Positions 7,547 to 15,369 of a stretch of DNA of 18,560 nt are shown here, piece after piece. The stretch is from Nitrogeniibacter sp041600915 (GTDB lineage Bacteria; Pseudomonadota; Gammaproteobacteria; Burkholderiales; Rhodocyclaceae), in contig JBFIJC010000043.1 of NCBI GenBank assembly GCA_041600915.1, positions 1 to 18,560 of the forward strand, in the 5' to 3' direction. Each line of letters opens with the position of its first letter. Positions within the stretch are counted from its first letter, which is position 1. Below the pieces are notes generated by a model. It was not told the origin of the DNA. It worked only from the letters and a program-made list of their open reading frames with translations, and made no database searches. The position numbers and the translations under genes are program-made.

Positions 7547-7573
7547 TAAAGAAACGCCCACCGCGGCCGTACG
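7547..7573 (+). promoter_or_regulatory. Candidate sigma-28 (FliA) promoter for the chemoreceptor gene
   Basis: TAAA (7547-7550), exactly 15 bases, then GCCGTACG (7566-7573). This matches the FliA consensus TAAA-N15-GCCGATAA fully at -35 and in the GCCG core of the -10. The predicted start near 7580 leaves about 30 bases before the ATG at 7610 and excludes the TTG at 7574 as start codon. Confidence 0.65.
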
Positions 7574-7609
7574 TTGACGTCAACTTTGACTTCCACCGAT
7601 GGCCTGATC

Positions 7610-9235
7610 ATGAACTTCATCCTGTCCAGCATCCGCAACAAACTGCTGCTGATCTGTGGTGGCGGCACCGCCCTCCTGCTGGTGGCGGCCTGTGTCGGCC
7701 TGTTCCTGCAATACCGCGCCATCGACACGCTCACCAGCGAAGTCGACGCGCTGCATTCCGAACAATTCAAACTGGCCGAAGACAAGACCGTCTTCCTCTC
7801 CCAGCTGCTCGACTGGAAGAACATTCTCCTGCGCATCACCGAAGACGAAATCACCGCCGACTACTGGCTCGCCTACGGCAACAAACAAGACAAGTTACAA
7901 GCTGCGTTGACCACCCTGGCGGCCTCGCCACTGGTCAATGAGCAGACCCAGACACTCTCAAAGGCCTTCCTGGCCGAGCATCACGCCCTTCGTGAAGCAT
8001 ATGGAGACGCGCTCTCGGCCTACCGGGTCAGCTACGACATCTACGCACTGGAAAAAGATGTGCGCGATGCCGACAAGGTCGCCGGCAAACACCTCGACGA
8101 CCTCGCCGTGCTGGTCAACGCGCAGATTGATGAACGCACCGCCGCCATCAAGGCCGACTCACGGCAGGCCATCGTGATTACCGCCGCACTGATGGGTGTC
8201 GCCTGTGCCATGGCCTTTGTGCTCTTCCTGTGGCTGTTGCGCAGTCAGATTATCGGCCCGGCCCGCGAACTCGAAAACGGCCTGCTCGCCCTCTCCAAAG
8301 GCGACTTCAGCCAGCCGATCAGAGCCCACACACGCGACGAACTGGGCCGCATTGCCACCAGTGCAGAGTCCATCCGCAATGATCTGGGCCGACTGATCGG
8401 TCATGTCGCAAAGTCGGTGGCCAGCGTTGATGCTGCCGCCGGCGAAGTGGCCGCCGAATCGCGCAAGGCGGCAGAATCTGCCGAACGCCAGACAGAAGCT
8501 GCCGGTGACACCGCACATGGCGTCGATACCGTCACCGCTGCCATCCAGCGCATCAGCGGCAACACCGAGCGGCTGAGCGCGCTGTCCGAAAAAGGCCTCG
8601 AAGCCTCCTCCCGCGCAGCGAGCCGCCTTGACACCCTGTCCAAGTCTGTCGAAGGCTCGGCCAGCGTCATGCGTGGCGTCACCGAGACGGCGCAGGCCTT
8701 CTTCAAGAGCGCACAGGAAATCACCACCATGACGCAGCAGGTGCGTGAGATTGCCGAACAGACCAATCTGCTGGCGCTGAACGCGGCCATCGAAGCGGCC
8801 CGCGCCGGCGAGCAAGGCCGCGGCTTTGCGGTCGTGGCCGACGAAGTGCGCAAGCTGGCCGAAAAATCGGGCCAGTCCGCCAGCCAGATCGACAGCATCA
8901 CCAATGTGCTCGGCGAGCAGGCGCGCACCCTGGAAAAAGCCTTGAACAAGGGGCTTGAGTCACTCGAAGACAGCCGCAGCGGCATGCGTCTGGCCTCCGA
9001 AGCGCTCGGCGAAGCCAATGACTCGGTCACCCACACGACGGCCGAGGTCGGCGAAATCACGCGCGCAGTGCGCGAGCAAAGCGAGTCGAGCAGCCATATC
9101 AGCCGTAACGTGGAAGACATGGCTGAACGGGTGCGGGCCAACCAGTCGGCCCTCGGCCGCATGGCCGGCGCGGCCGATCAGCTTCGCAATCTGGCCGGTG
9201 ATCTCAAGGGATCGGTCAGCAGCTTCCGTCTGTAA
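7610..9235 (+). CDS. Methyl-accepting chemotaxis protein (transmembrane chemoreceptor)
   Basis: A 541-residue receptor. Order: short cytoplasmic start, membrane helix 1 (about 12-33), a helical periplasmic sensor domain of about 150 residues, membrane helix 2 (about 187-209), a HAMP linker (IIGPARELENGLLALSKGDFSQPI onward, to about 262) and a long signalling coiled coil. The conserved hairpin tip EIAEQTNLLALNAAIEAARAGE starts at residue 380. The sensor contains LLDWKNILLRITEDE, resembling the WKN.LLRG pattern of four-helix-bundle receptors. It ends in SSFRL, with no C-terminal tethering pentapeptide for CheR/CheB. The ATG at 7610 is chosen because a sigma-28-like promoter ends at 7573 and the first helix follows directly; no strong ribosome site is visible. 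The ligand is unknown. It is divergent from motD and convergent with the arsenite efflux gene. Confidence 0.94.
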   Translation: MNFILSSIRNKLLLICGGGTALLLVAACVGLFLQYRAIDTLTSEVDALHSEQFKLAEDKTVFLSQLLDWKNILLRITEDEITADYWLAYGNKQDKLQAALTTLAASPLVNEQTQTLSKAFLAEHHALREAYGDALSAYRVSYDIYALEKDVRDADKVAGKHLDDLAVLVNAQIDERTAAIKADSRQAIVITAALMGVACAMAFVLFLWLLRSQIIGPARELENGLLALSKGDFSQPIRAHTRDELGRIATSAESIRNDLGRLIGHVAKSVASVDAAAGEVAAESRKAAESAERQTEAAGDTAHGVDTVTAAIQRISGNTERLSALSEKGLEASSRAASRLDTLSKSVEGSASVMRGVTETAQAFFKSAQEITTMTQQVREIAEQTNLLALNAAIEAARAGEQGRGFAVVADEVRKLAEKSGQSASQIDSITNVLGEQARTLEKALNKGLESLEDSRSGMRLASEALGEANDSVTHTTAEVGEITRAVREQSESSSHISRNVEDMAERVRANQSALGRMAGAADQLRNLAGDLKGSVSSFRL

Positions 9236-9249
9236 GCGAGCGCGCGCCC

Positions 9250-10332
<1,083 letters not shown>

Positions 10333-10344
10333 GGCGTCCTCCGC

Positions 10345-10776
10345 TCACAGGCCCAGCGCTTCGCGCACGATCGGCACCAGGCGCGCGCGGATCTCGTCGC
10401 GCACGGCGACAAAGCTGTCGATCGACTCGCCATGCGGATCATGAAACGGCACATGCAGGCGCGGCGCCGGCCGGGGGAAGATCGGGCAGCTCTCCTTGGC
10501 GTTGTCGCACACGGTCACCACCAGATCGATTGTCTCGTCGAGCACCGCCGACACATCCTTGGGCGTGAGTCCGGCGCTTGGCAGTGCAGCCAGTCTCAGT
10601 GCCTCGATGGCCCCGTCGGCCACCTTGGGCTGCGGTGCGGTTCCCGCGGACAGAGCGCGCACCAGTCCTGCCAGATCGTGATTGAGAATGGCCTCGGCCA
10701 TTTGCGAGCGGCAGGAGTTTCCGGTGCATAGCACCAGCACGGTTTTCAGTTCAGTCATGATGTCCCGGGGACGCAT
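10345..10776 (-). CDS. arsC: Arsenate reductase, low-molecular-weight phosphatase type (thioredoxin-coupled class)
   Basis: Reduces arsenate to arsenite in the cytoplasm. The fold has the PTPase loop CTGNSCRS (Cys-x5-Arg) at the N-terminus. A second pair of cysteines in VCDNAKESCP, seven residues apart, matches the Cys82/Cys89 relay of S. aureus ArsC, so the thioredoxin-coupled mechanism fits better than the glutaredoxin class. The ATG at 10776 is preferred because AAGG lies 5 bases upstream. The ATG at 10758 gives the more usual N-terminus MTELKTVLVLCTGNSC and is a close alternative; a TTG at 10788 is less likely. It sits between arsR (24 bases) and acr3 (12 bases) and is surely co-transcribed with them. 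Confidence 0.95.
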   Translation of the reverse strand: MRPRDIMTELKTVLVLCTGNSCRSQMAEAILNHDLAGLVRALSAGTAPQPKVADGAIEALRLAALPSAGLTPKDVSAVLDETIDLVVTVCDNAKESCPIFPRPAPRLHVPFHDPHGESIDSFVAVRDEIRARLVPIVREALGL

Positions 10777-10800
10777 CCCCGCCTTCAATTGTTAAAAGCC

Positions 10801-11154
10801 TCAGTTGCCGGGCTCTGGCGCGCGACACGTCTCCAGCGAATCGCTGGCTGCACTAAGCGGCAGACAATCCTGCCCCTGGCAGCAATTGCGCGTCAGAAAG
10901 ACGATCAACGCATCCATGCCCGAAAAATTCGCCGAGTAATGAATGAAACGATGCGCCCGCTGCCCCTGGATCAGCCCCACCCGGCTCAGATGCGCCAAGT
11001 GAAACGACGCCGTCGCCGGCGGCATGGCCAGCGCATCGCTGATTGCGCCCGCATTCAGGCCCGCCGGACCGGCTTCGACCAGCAAGCGAAAGATGCTCAA
11101 GCGCGCCTCATGCCCAAGCGCCGACAACAACGGGGCTGCGTTCTTTATTTCCAT
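10801..11154 (-). CDS. arsR: ArsR-family arsenic-responsive repressor
   Basis: A 117-residue winged-helix repressor. The recognition region is ISDALAMPPATASFHLAHLSRVGLI (about 38-62). It lacks the classic ELCVCDL metal site in the DNA-binding helix. Instead it has a cysteine cluster NCCQGQDC near the C-terminus (Cys91, Cys92, Cys97) plus Cys110. This resembles the As(III) site type described for Acidithiobacillus ferrooxidans ArsR. Binding of As(III) would release the operator and de-repress arsR-arsC-acr3. The ATG at 11154 has no ribosome site, which agrees with a promoter so close that the transcript would be almost leaderless. The motC stop codon is 97 bases upstream on the same strand. 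Confidence 0.94.
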   Translation of the reverse strand: MEIKNAAPLLSALGHEARLSIFRLLVEAGPAGLNAGAISDALAMPPATASFHLAHLSRVGLIQGQRAHRFIHYSANFSGMDALIVFLTRNCCQGQDCLPLSAASDSLETCRAPEPGN

Positions 11155-11156
11155 AG

Positions 11157-11194
11157 TTCGAATATTATCGAATTGAAGGCGATCACGCGTGAAC
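11157..11194 (-). promoter_or_regulatory. ars operon promoter with ArsR operator
   Basis: On the minus strand a -35 box TTCACG (11189-11194) is followed after an 18-bp spacer by a -10 box GATAAT (11164-11169). The -10 lies inside a 16-bp inverted repeat TTCGA-N6-TCGAA (11157-11172), a good ArsR operator candidate. A second perfect palindrome, TCACGCGTGA (11183-11192), overlaps the -35. The expected start point is near 11157, only about 3 bases before the arsR ATG. Confidence 0.72.
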
Positions 11195-11251
11195 TATTTG
11201 TGACACACCCGAGGAAGTGATTGCGATGAGCCGAAAGAGGTCAGCGAAAAA

Positions 11252-11992
11252 TCAGACGTCGTAGCCCTGCAAACGACTCTCGATAATGCGCGGATTATCG
11301 CCGTTGGCGATGCCGACCAGCCCGTCCACCAGCATCTCGCGCAGCGACACCAGACGCGCAACATGCGCCTGCAGTTTCTTGGCCATCGGCAAGAACACCA
11401 GGTTGGCAAAGCCCACGCCGTAGATCGTGGCCACGAAAGCCACGGCAATGCCCGCGCCGAGTTTGGACGGATCGGTGAGGTTCTCCATCACATGAATCAA
11501 GCCCATCACCGCGCCCAGAATGCCGATGGTGGGCGCATAGCCGCCGGCGGCCTCCCAGATTCTGGCACCGAGCTTCATGCGGCTCTCCCACGCGGTGATT
11601 TCGACTTCCATCACGTCGCGCAGCCGATCCGGCTCCACGCCGTCGACCAGTAGCTGAATCCCTTTTTGGGTGAAGCTGTCGCCCACGCCGGCAATCTGAT
11701 TTTCGAGGGCCAGCAAGCCCTCACGACGCGCCACATGGCTCCAGCCAACCACGCGATCAATCAGCTCGGCATGCGTGGCGGCGGGCGGCACGAAAATCCA
11801 TTTCGCCATCGCCATGCCGTCCTTGAATACACGCAGAGGGCTTTGCAGCATGACCGCGCCGAGCGTGCCGCCAATGACGATCATGAAGGCGGTCGGCTGC
11901 ACCAGCGAGCTGATATGCCCGCCCTCGAGCACCTGCCCCACCAAAATGGCGGCCAGGCCGAGAACCAGTCCGATCAGGCTGATGCTGTCCAT
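11252..11992 (-). CDS. motC: Flagellar motor stator protein, MotA/MotC family
   Basis: A 246-residue inner-membrane proton-channel subunit with four predicted helices: about 4-22, 30-50, 150-175 and 182-208. It has the conserved charged cytoplasmic segment (RREGLLALE, residues 89-97, equivalent to E. coli MotA Arg90/Glu98). The two functional prolines are in YAPTIGILGAVMG and NLVFLPMAKKL. The first residues MDSISLIGLVLGL and overall length resemble MotC of dual-stator bacteria. It lies 23 bases after fliA on the same strand, so it should be co-transcribed with it. Ribosome site AGGAG is present but about 12 bases from the ATG. Its MotB-type partner is motD at 6515-7396, beyond the arsenic genes and chemoreceptor. 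No clear terminator separates motC from arsR. Confidence 0.92.
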   Translation of the reverse strand: MDSISLIGLVLGLAAILVGQVLEGGHISSLVQPTAFMIVIGGTLGAVMLQSPLRVFKDGMAMAKWIFVPPAATHAELIDRVVGWSHVARREGLLALENQIAGVGDSFTQKGIQLLVDGVEPDRLRDVMEVEITAWESRMKLGARIWEAAGGYAPTIGILGAVMGLIHVMENLTDPSKLGAGIAVAFVATIYGVGFANLVFLPMAKKLQAHVARLVSLREMLVDGLVGIANGDNPRIIESRLQGYDV

Positions 11993-12015
11993 GACTGACG
12001 CCGTCTCCTAAGCGA

Positions 12016-12783
12016 TCAGGCCGCGTCGGCGGCGTTCTTCGGCGGGCGACCGCGCCGGGGTTTGGGGCCGCCTTTGGTGCCGTGAATCCGGGAGCGCAGG
12101 CGCGCAATGGCCTGGCTGTGCAACTGACAGACACGCGACTCGGACACGCCCAGCACTTCGCCGATTTCGCGCAGGTTGAGGTCTTCTTCGTAGTACAAGC
12201 CCATCACGGTTTTTTCGCGCTCGGGCAGATCGTCAATGGACGCGACGAGAATGTCGCGCATGCTCTGGTCGAGCAAGGCGTCAAGCGGGTCGCCCTCATG
12301 ACCCACGGCGTGGCGCTCAAGATAATCGTCATCGTTGCCGTCGGTGAAATCTTCGAAATACACCAACTGATGGCCGCGCGCGTCCTGCAGCATTTTCTGG
12401 TATTCGGCCAGCGCCATGCCGAGCGAATCGGCCAGTTCACGCTCGGTCGGGTGCCGCCCGTGCGTTTGCTCAAGCTCGTGGATCGCCCCTTCGATGCGGC
12501 GCATGTCACGACGCAAGCTGCGCGGCAGCCAGTCGTTCTCGCGCAAACCGTCGAGCATGGAGCCACGAATCCGCTGCACGGCATAGGTCTCGAACTGCGC
12601 GCCCAGGCCCTCTTCGTAGCGGCCAATGGCGTCGAGCAGCCCGATCATGCCGTTCTGGATGATGTCATCGACCTGCACGCTGGCGGGCAGCTTGGCCATC
12701 AGGTGATAGGCAATGCGTTTGACCAGCGGCGCGTAATGCGTCACCAGCTGGTCGCGATCAAGTGTGCCGGATGCGGTGTACAT
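12016..12783 (-). CDS. fliA: Flagellar sigma factor sigma-28
   Basis: A 255-residue RNA polymerase sigma factor for late flagellar and chemotaxis genes. Region 2 is seen as VDDIIQNGMIGLLDAIGRYEEGLGAQFETYAVQRIRGSMLDGLRENDWLPRS; region 3 includes THGRHPTERELADSLGM; region 4 has the helix-turn-helix LREIGEVLGVSESRVCQLHSQAIARLRSRI. A basic tail (residues 238-255) with RRGRPPK goes beyond the usual FliA end and looks like an AT-hook. The ATG at 12783 lacks an obvious ribosome site, and its leader contains two hairpins. It follows flhG after a 185-bp gap and precedes motC. Candidate target promoters lie at 7463-7489 and 7547-7573. Confidence 0.97.
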   Translation of the reverse strand: MYTASGTLDRDQLVTHYAPLVKRIAYHLMAKLPASVQVDDIIQNGMIGLLDAIGRYEEGLGAQFETYAVQRIRGSMLDGLRENDWLPRSLRRDMRRIEGAIHELEQTHGRHPTERELADSLGMALAEYQKMLQDARGHQLVYFEDFTDGNDDDYLERHAVGHEGDPLDALLDQSMRDILVASIDDLPEREKTVMGLYYEEDLNLREIGEVLGVSESRVCQLHSQAIARLRSRIHGTKGGPKPRRGRPPKNAADAA

Positions 12784-12968
12784 GCAGTGGCCCGTTCAGT
12801 GGTACAGCCCCAGACCGGGGGCTCGACTCGCTTCATGGCCGTCGCCATGAAGCCCGATACGCCCTATTGTCCGTGCTTTACCCATTTAGTGCACTCCAAA
12901 AAAGACAGTTTCTTGCCGCCTTATTCTCATCTGGCGACAAAAACGTCCATCAAAGCCCGTTTCTTGCC
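12784..12968 (-). promoter_or_regulatory. fliA leader / flhG-fliA intergenic region with two inverted repeats
   Basis: A 185-bp gap in an otherwise tightly packed cluster. A perfect 10-bp inverted repeat GCTTCATGGC / GCCATGAAGC (12830-12839 and 12844-12853, 4-base loop) lies about 50 bases upstream of the fliA ATG. A second hairpin AGCCCC / GGGGCT (12806-12811 and 12818-12823) lies closer to it. Neither has a T-run downstream. The far part (about 12880-12960) is more AT-rich and could hold a promoter, but I could not identify boxes with correct spacing. Confidence 0.55.
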
Positions 12969-13757
12969 CTACGGACCCGGTGCCGGCGCGGTGCCATGGC
13001 GCCAGCCGTGCAGACGACGCAAAAACGCAGCTTCCGCCTCCTGCGGCAAAGCGGCGTGATGCAGCAAGGGCCCGGCCAGATCATCGCGCTCGACCTGGCC
13101 CACCCACGCGAGGGGAATCCCGATCTTGCTGCGCACCAGCGCAGCCAGCCGGTCGAAAAATGCGCGGGCATCCGCGCGATCCCGCGCGCGCGCCACAGCG
13201 ATATGCAAAGAGCCCGCCCCTTGCGCCGCGAGCGCCTTGATGCAGGCGTAGGCCTCGGTCGCCCCCCGCCCGCTGGCTTCGGCCAGCACCAGATGGCGTG
13301 GCGCGGCAAACACGAAGGGCGACACCGGGTCCAGCGCCTGCGTGGAGGCGTAAATCACCATGAAGCGCGTCCGGCGCTGCAAGGATTGAAGATGCGTCAG
13401 CAACTGGGCGCGGCGCTCGTCGTCCAGCAAGGGCAGCGCCATGGCGACGGCGGCCGTCGGCAGCCGGCCCATCAAACCCGGCACCGGCAGCAACAAGCCC
13501 TCCAACGTTTGACGATCATCGAGCACATGCAGCAGATCGCCGCCGGGCGCGTGGCCCCAGACTTCGGCCAGACTGGCTTCGCCGGCCGCTTCATCAAGTA
13601 CCAGCACGCGATGCGCCTGACCGCCGAGCCGGGTGATCGCCAGCGCTGCGGTTTTAGCCGCTGCATGGCCGGTCGAGAACACCGCGACCACGGTCGGCGG
13701 TGCTTTTCGAAACAAGCGCCGCAGCCCCGCGGCCTGATCTTCGCGCCCGTCGATCAT
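12969..13757 (-). CDS. flhG: FlhG/FleN-like (MinD/ParA-family) flagellar number regulator, degenerate ATPase
   Basis: Position directly after flhF (1 base apart) and the N-terminal DQAAGLRRL (residues 7-15) identify it as FlhG-like. FlhG is normally a MinD-type ATPase that limits flagellar number and stimulates FlhF GTPase through its DQAxxLR helix. Here the 262-residue protein has a strongly altered nucleotide site. The deviant Walker A (family SGKGGVGKT) reads STGHAAAKT (28-36): the signature lysine and glycines are gone, although Lys35 and Thr36 remain. The LDAD motif reads LDEA (54-57), losing the second Asp. The later Walker B region (FMVIYASTQAL) also lacks its Asp. It is therefore probably a non-hydrolysing pseudo-ATPase. 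The start has GGAG 7 bases upstream. Family call rests on context plus the N-terminal motif. Confidence 0.82.
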   Translation of the reverse strand: MIDGREDQAAGLRRLFRKAPPTVVAVFSTGHAAAKTAALAITRLGGQAHRVLVLDEAAGEASLAEVWGHAPGGDLLHVLDDRQTLEGLLLPVPGLMGRLPTAAVAMALPLLDDERRAQLLTHLQSLQRRTRFMVIYASTQALDPVSPFVFAAPRHLVLAEASGRGATEAYACIKALAAQGAGSLHIAVARARDRADARAFFDRLAALVRSKIGIPLAWVGQVERDDLAGPLLHHAALPQEAEAAFLRRLHGWRHGTAPAPGP

Positions 13758-13758
13758 G

Positions 13759-15219
13759 TCAGGCTCCGGCGCCGGCGGAGGCCATCAACAGACCGGCTTC
13801 TTCGCCTTTGAGATGGTAGGGAGAGTCTTCATCCACCGACTTCATCGCCCGATGCAGCAGGTAAGCGCGATTGGGCAGGTGCAGATCTTCAGGCACGCGC
13901 TGACCGTTGGCCACGTAGTAGACCGACATTTCATGGCGCACGGCAACATCCAGCGCCGGGGCGAGCGAGGCGGCCTCGTCGACCTTGGTGAGAATGCAGC
14001 CGGCCAGATCGGGGCCGTCGTAGGCGCGCACCACGTCGTCGAGCGTATCGCCGCGGCAGGTGGCGTTGAGCAGCAGCAGACGATTGACGTTGCCGGCGCC
14101 GGTGAGCATGGCGGCTTGCTCGCCGACCATGCGGTCGCGCTGCGACATGCCGACGGTGTCGATCAAGACCATGTGTTTATCGCGCAGTTCGGCCAGGGTC
14201 TGGCGCAGATCGGCGGCGTCGCGCACCACGTACACCGGCACACCAAGAATGCGGCCGTAGATGCGCAGTTGTTCATGCGCGCCAATCCGGTAGCCATCGG
14301 TGGTGATCAGTGCAAGCTTGTCGGCACCGTGGCGCACCACGCAGCGCGCGGCGAGCTTGGCGGCGGTGGTGGTCTTGCCCACCCCGGTCGGGCCGACCAG
14401 GGCGTACACGCCGCCACGGTCGATGACATCGGCGTCGTTCGACAAGGCGCGCAGACCGCGATTGAGCGCAGTTTTGACGGCATTGCGTGCGGCGCTCAAC
14501 TCAGCATTCGGATCAACGGCATCGCACAGCGTGCGCGCCAACTGGGCCGAAAAGCCGGCTTCGAGCAACTCGCCGGTCATGCGGGTGCGCGCCGGCGCCT
14601 GACGTCCGGCCTCGCCCCAGGCAAAGCCGGCGAGCTGACGTTCGAGCATGGCGCGGATACCGCCCATCTCTTCCATCAGGCGGGTATTGGTTTCTTGCAG
14701 CGCGCGAATGCGGGCAGACTCTTCTTCGCGACGCGGCTCGGCCAGCGCGGGCCGAGGCGCCGGGGCACGCTGTGGCTCGGCAACGCGCGCTTCTTCCTGG
14801 CGCGGAAAAACCTCGCGCCGCGTCACCGGACTGTCGACACGCGGCGGCTGAAAGGGGCGGATCTGCTGCGCGGGCGGTGATGCCGGCGCACGCATGGGCT
14901 GGGCGGCGGGAGGCGACGGGCGACGAGCGGACGAGAGCTGAACACGGTAGTCGTGATCGACATCTTCGTCGTCATACGCCGCAGGCGCAGCCGCCTTGGC
15001 AACGGCGGGGGCGGGCTTGGCCGGTGCAGGCTTGGCCGCGCTTTGCGCATTGCGGGTGCTCTGGTGAAGCACCTCGACCGCATCGGCCGGCAGCGCCACG
15101 ATCTCCACCCCGCCGTCGACCGATCGATTGGACAGCACGATGGCATCGGCGCCCAGCTCTTCCTTGAGCTGACGCAGGGCTTCTCGGGCAGTCTGGGCAA
15201 AGTAGCGCTTGACGTTCAT
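13759..15219 (-). CDS. flhF: Flagellar biosynthesis SRP-like GTPase FlhF
   Basis: FlhF is an SRP-type GTPase that places polar flagella and recruits early basal-body parts. The ATG at 15219 is chosen because MNVKRYFAQTAREALRQLKEELG is the conserved FlhF start and CGGAG lies 7 bases upstream; the open frame reaching 15294 is not needed. The 486-residue protein has an N-terminal B domain, a low-complexity Pro/Ala-rich linker (about 70-175), and the NG GTPase core. In the core, GPTGVGKTT contains Walker A Lys282, DTVG starts at Asp354, and the specificity motif TKVD is at 411-414. It overlaps nothing; flhG begins 1 base after its stop. A terminator upstream separates it from flhA, so it probably has its own promoter (possible -10 CATAAT at 15272-15277, weak). 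Confidence 0.97.
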   Translation of the reverse strand: MNVKRYFAQTAREALRQLKEELGADAIVLSNRSVDGGVEIVALPADAVEVLHQSTRNAQSAAKPAPAKPAPAVAKAAAPAAYDDEDVDHDYRVQLSSARRPSPPAAQPMRAPASPPAQQIRPFQPPRVDSPVTRREVFPRQEEARVAEPQRAPAPRPALAEPRREEESARIRALQETNTRLMEEMGGIRAMLERQLAGFAWGEAGRQAPARTRMTGELLEAGFSAQLARTLCDAVDPNAELSAARNAVKTALNRGLRALSNDADVIDRGGVYALVGPTGVGKTTTAAKLAARCVVRHGADKLALITTDGYRIGAHEQLRIYGRILGVPVYVVRDAADLRQTLAELRDKHMVLIDTVGMSQRDRMVGEQAAMLTGAGNVNRLLLLNATCRGDTLDDVVRAYDGPDLAGCILTKVDEAASLAPALDVAVRHEMSVYYVANGQRVPEDLHLPNRAYLLHRAMKSVDEDSPYHLKGEEAGLLMASAGAGA

Positions 15220-15305
15220 GGTGATCTCCGCAGCCATCCGTCCGATCGTCCGGACGTATCTTGATGCTTCGATTATGCGGAGGCCGGCGTCCACCTCGTC
15301 GCCGG

Positions 15306-15327
15306 AAAAAGGGGGTTCTCCCCCCTT
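15306..15327 (-). terminator. Intrinsic terminator after flhA
   Basis: AAGGGGG (minus strand, 15327-15321) pairs with CCCCCTT (15315-15309) around a 5-base loop and runs into a T-tract (TTTTT, 15310-15306). It lies 43 bases downstream of the flhA stop codon. The other strand also gives stem plus TTATTT, but no convergent gene uses it. Confidence 0.75.
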
Positions 15328-15369
15328 ATTTCTTGCCGGTCATTTTTGCCGGTGCATGCCGGCGATCGC

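Noticed and set aside
7396..7561. N-terminal extension of motD to an earlier start codon
   Set aside because: The extra 55 residues have no similarity to motor proteins and would translate the proposed motD promoter; the conserved family start begins at 7396.
12784..12848. Short upstream reading frame in the fliA leader (ATG at 12848 on the minus strand)
   Set aside because: It has no ribosome site, is out of frame with fliA, and its start codons are simply part of the perfect inverted repeat.
15333..15362. Three TGCCGG direct repeats near the flhA stop codon
   Set aside because: They are short, unequally spaced and made of common GC-rich words; not a CRISPR array or a convincing iteron.
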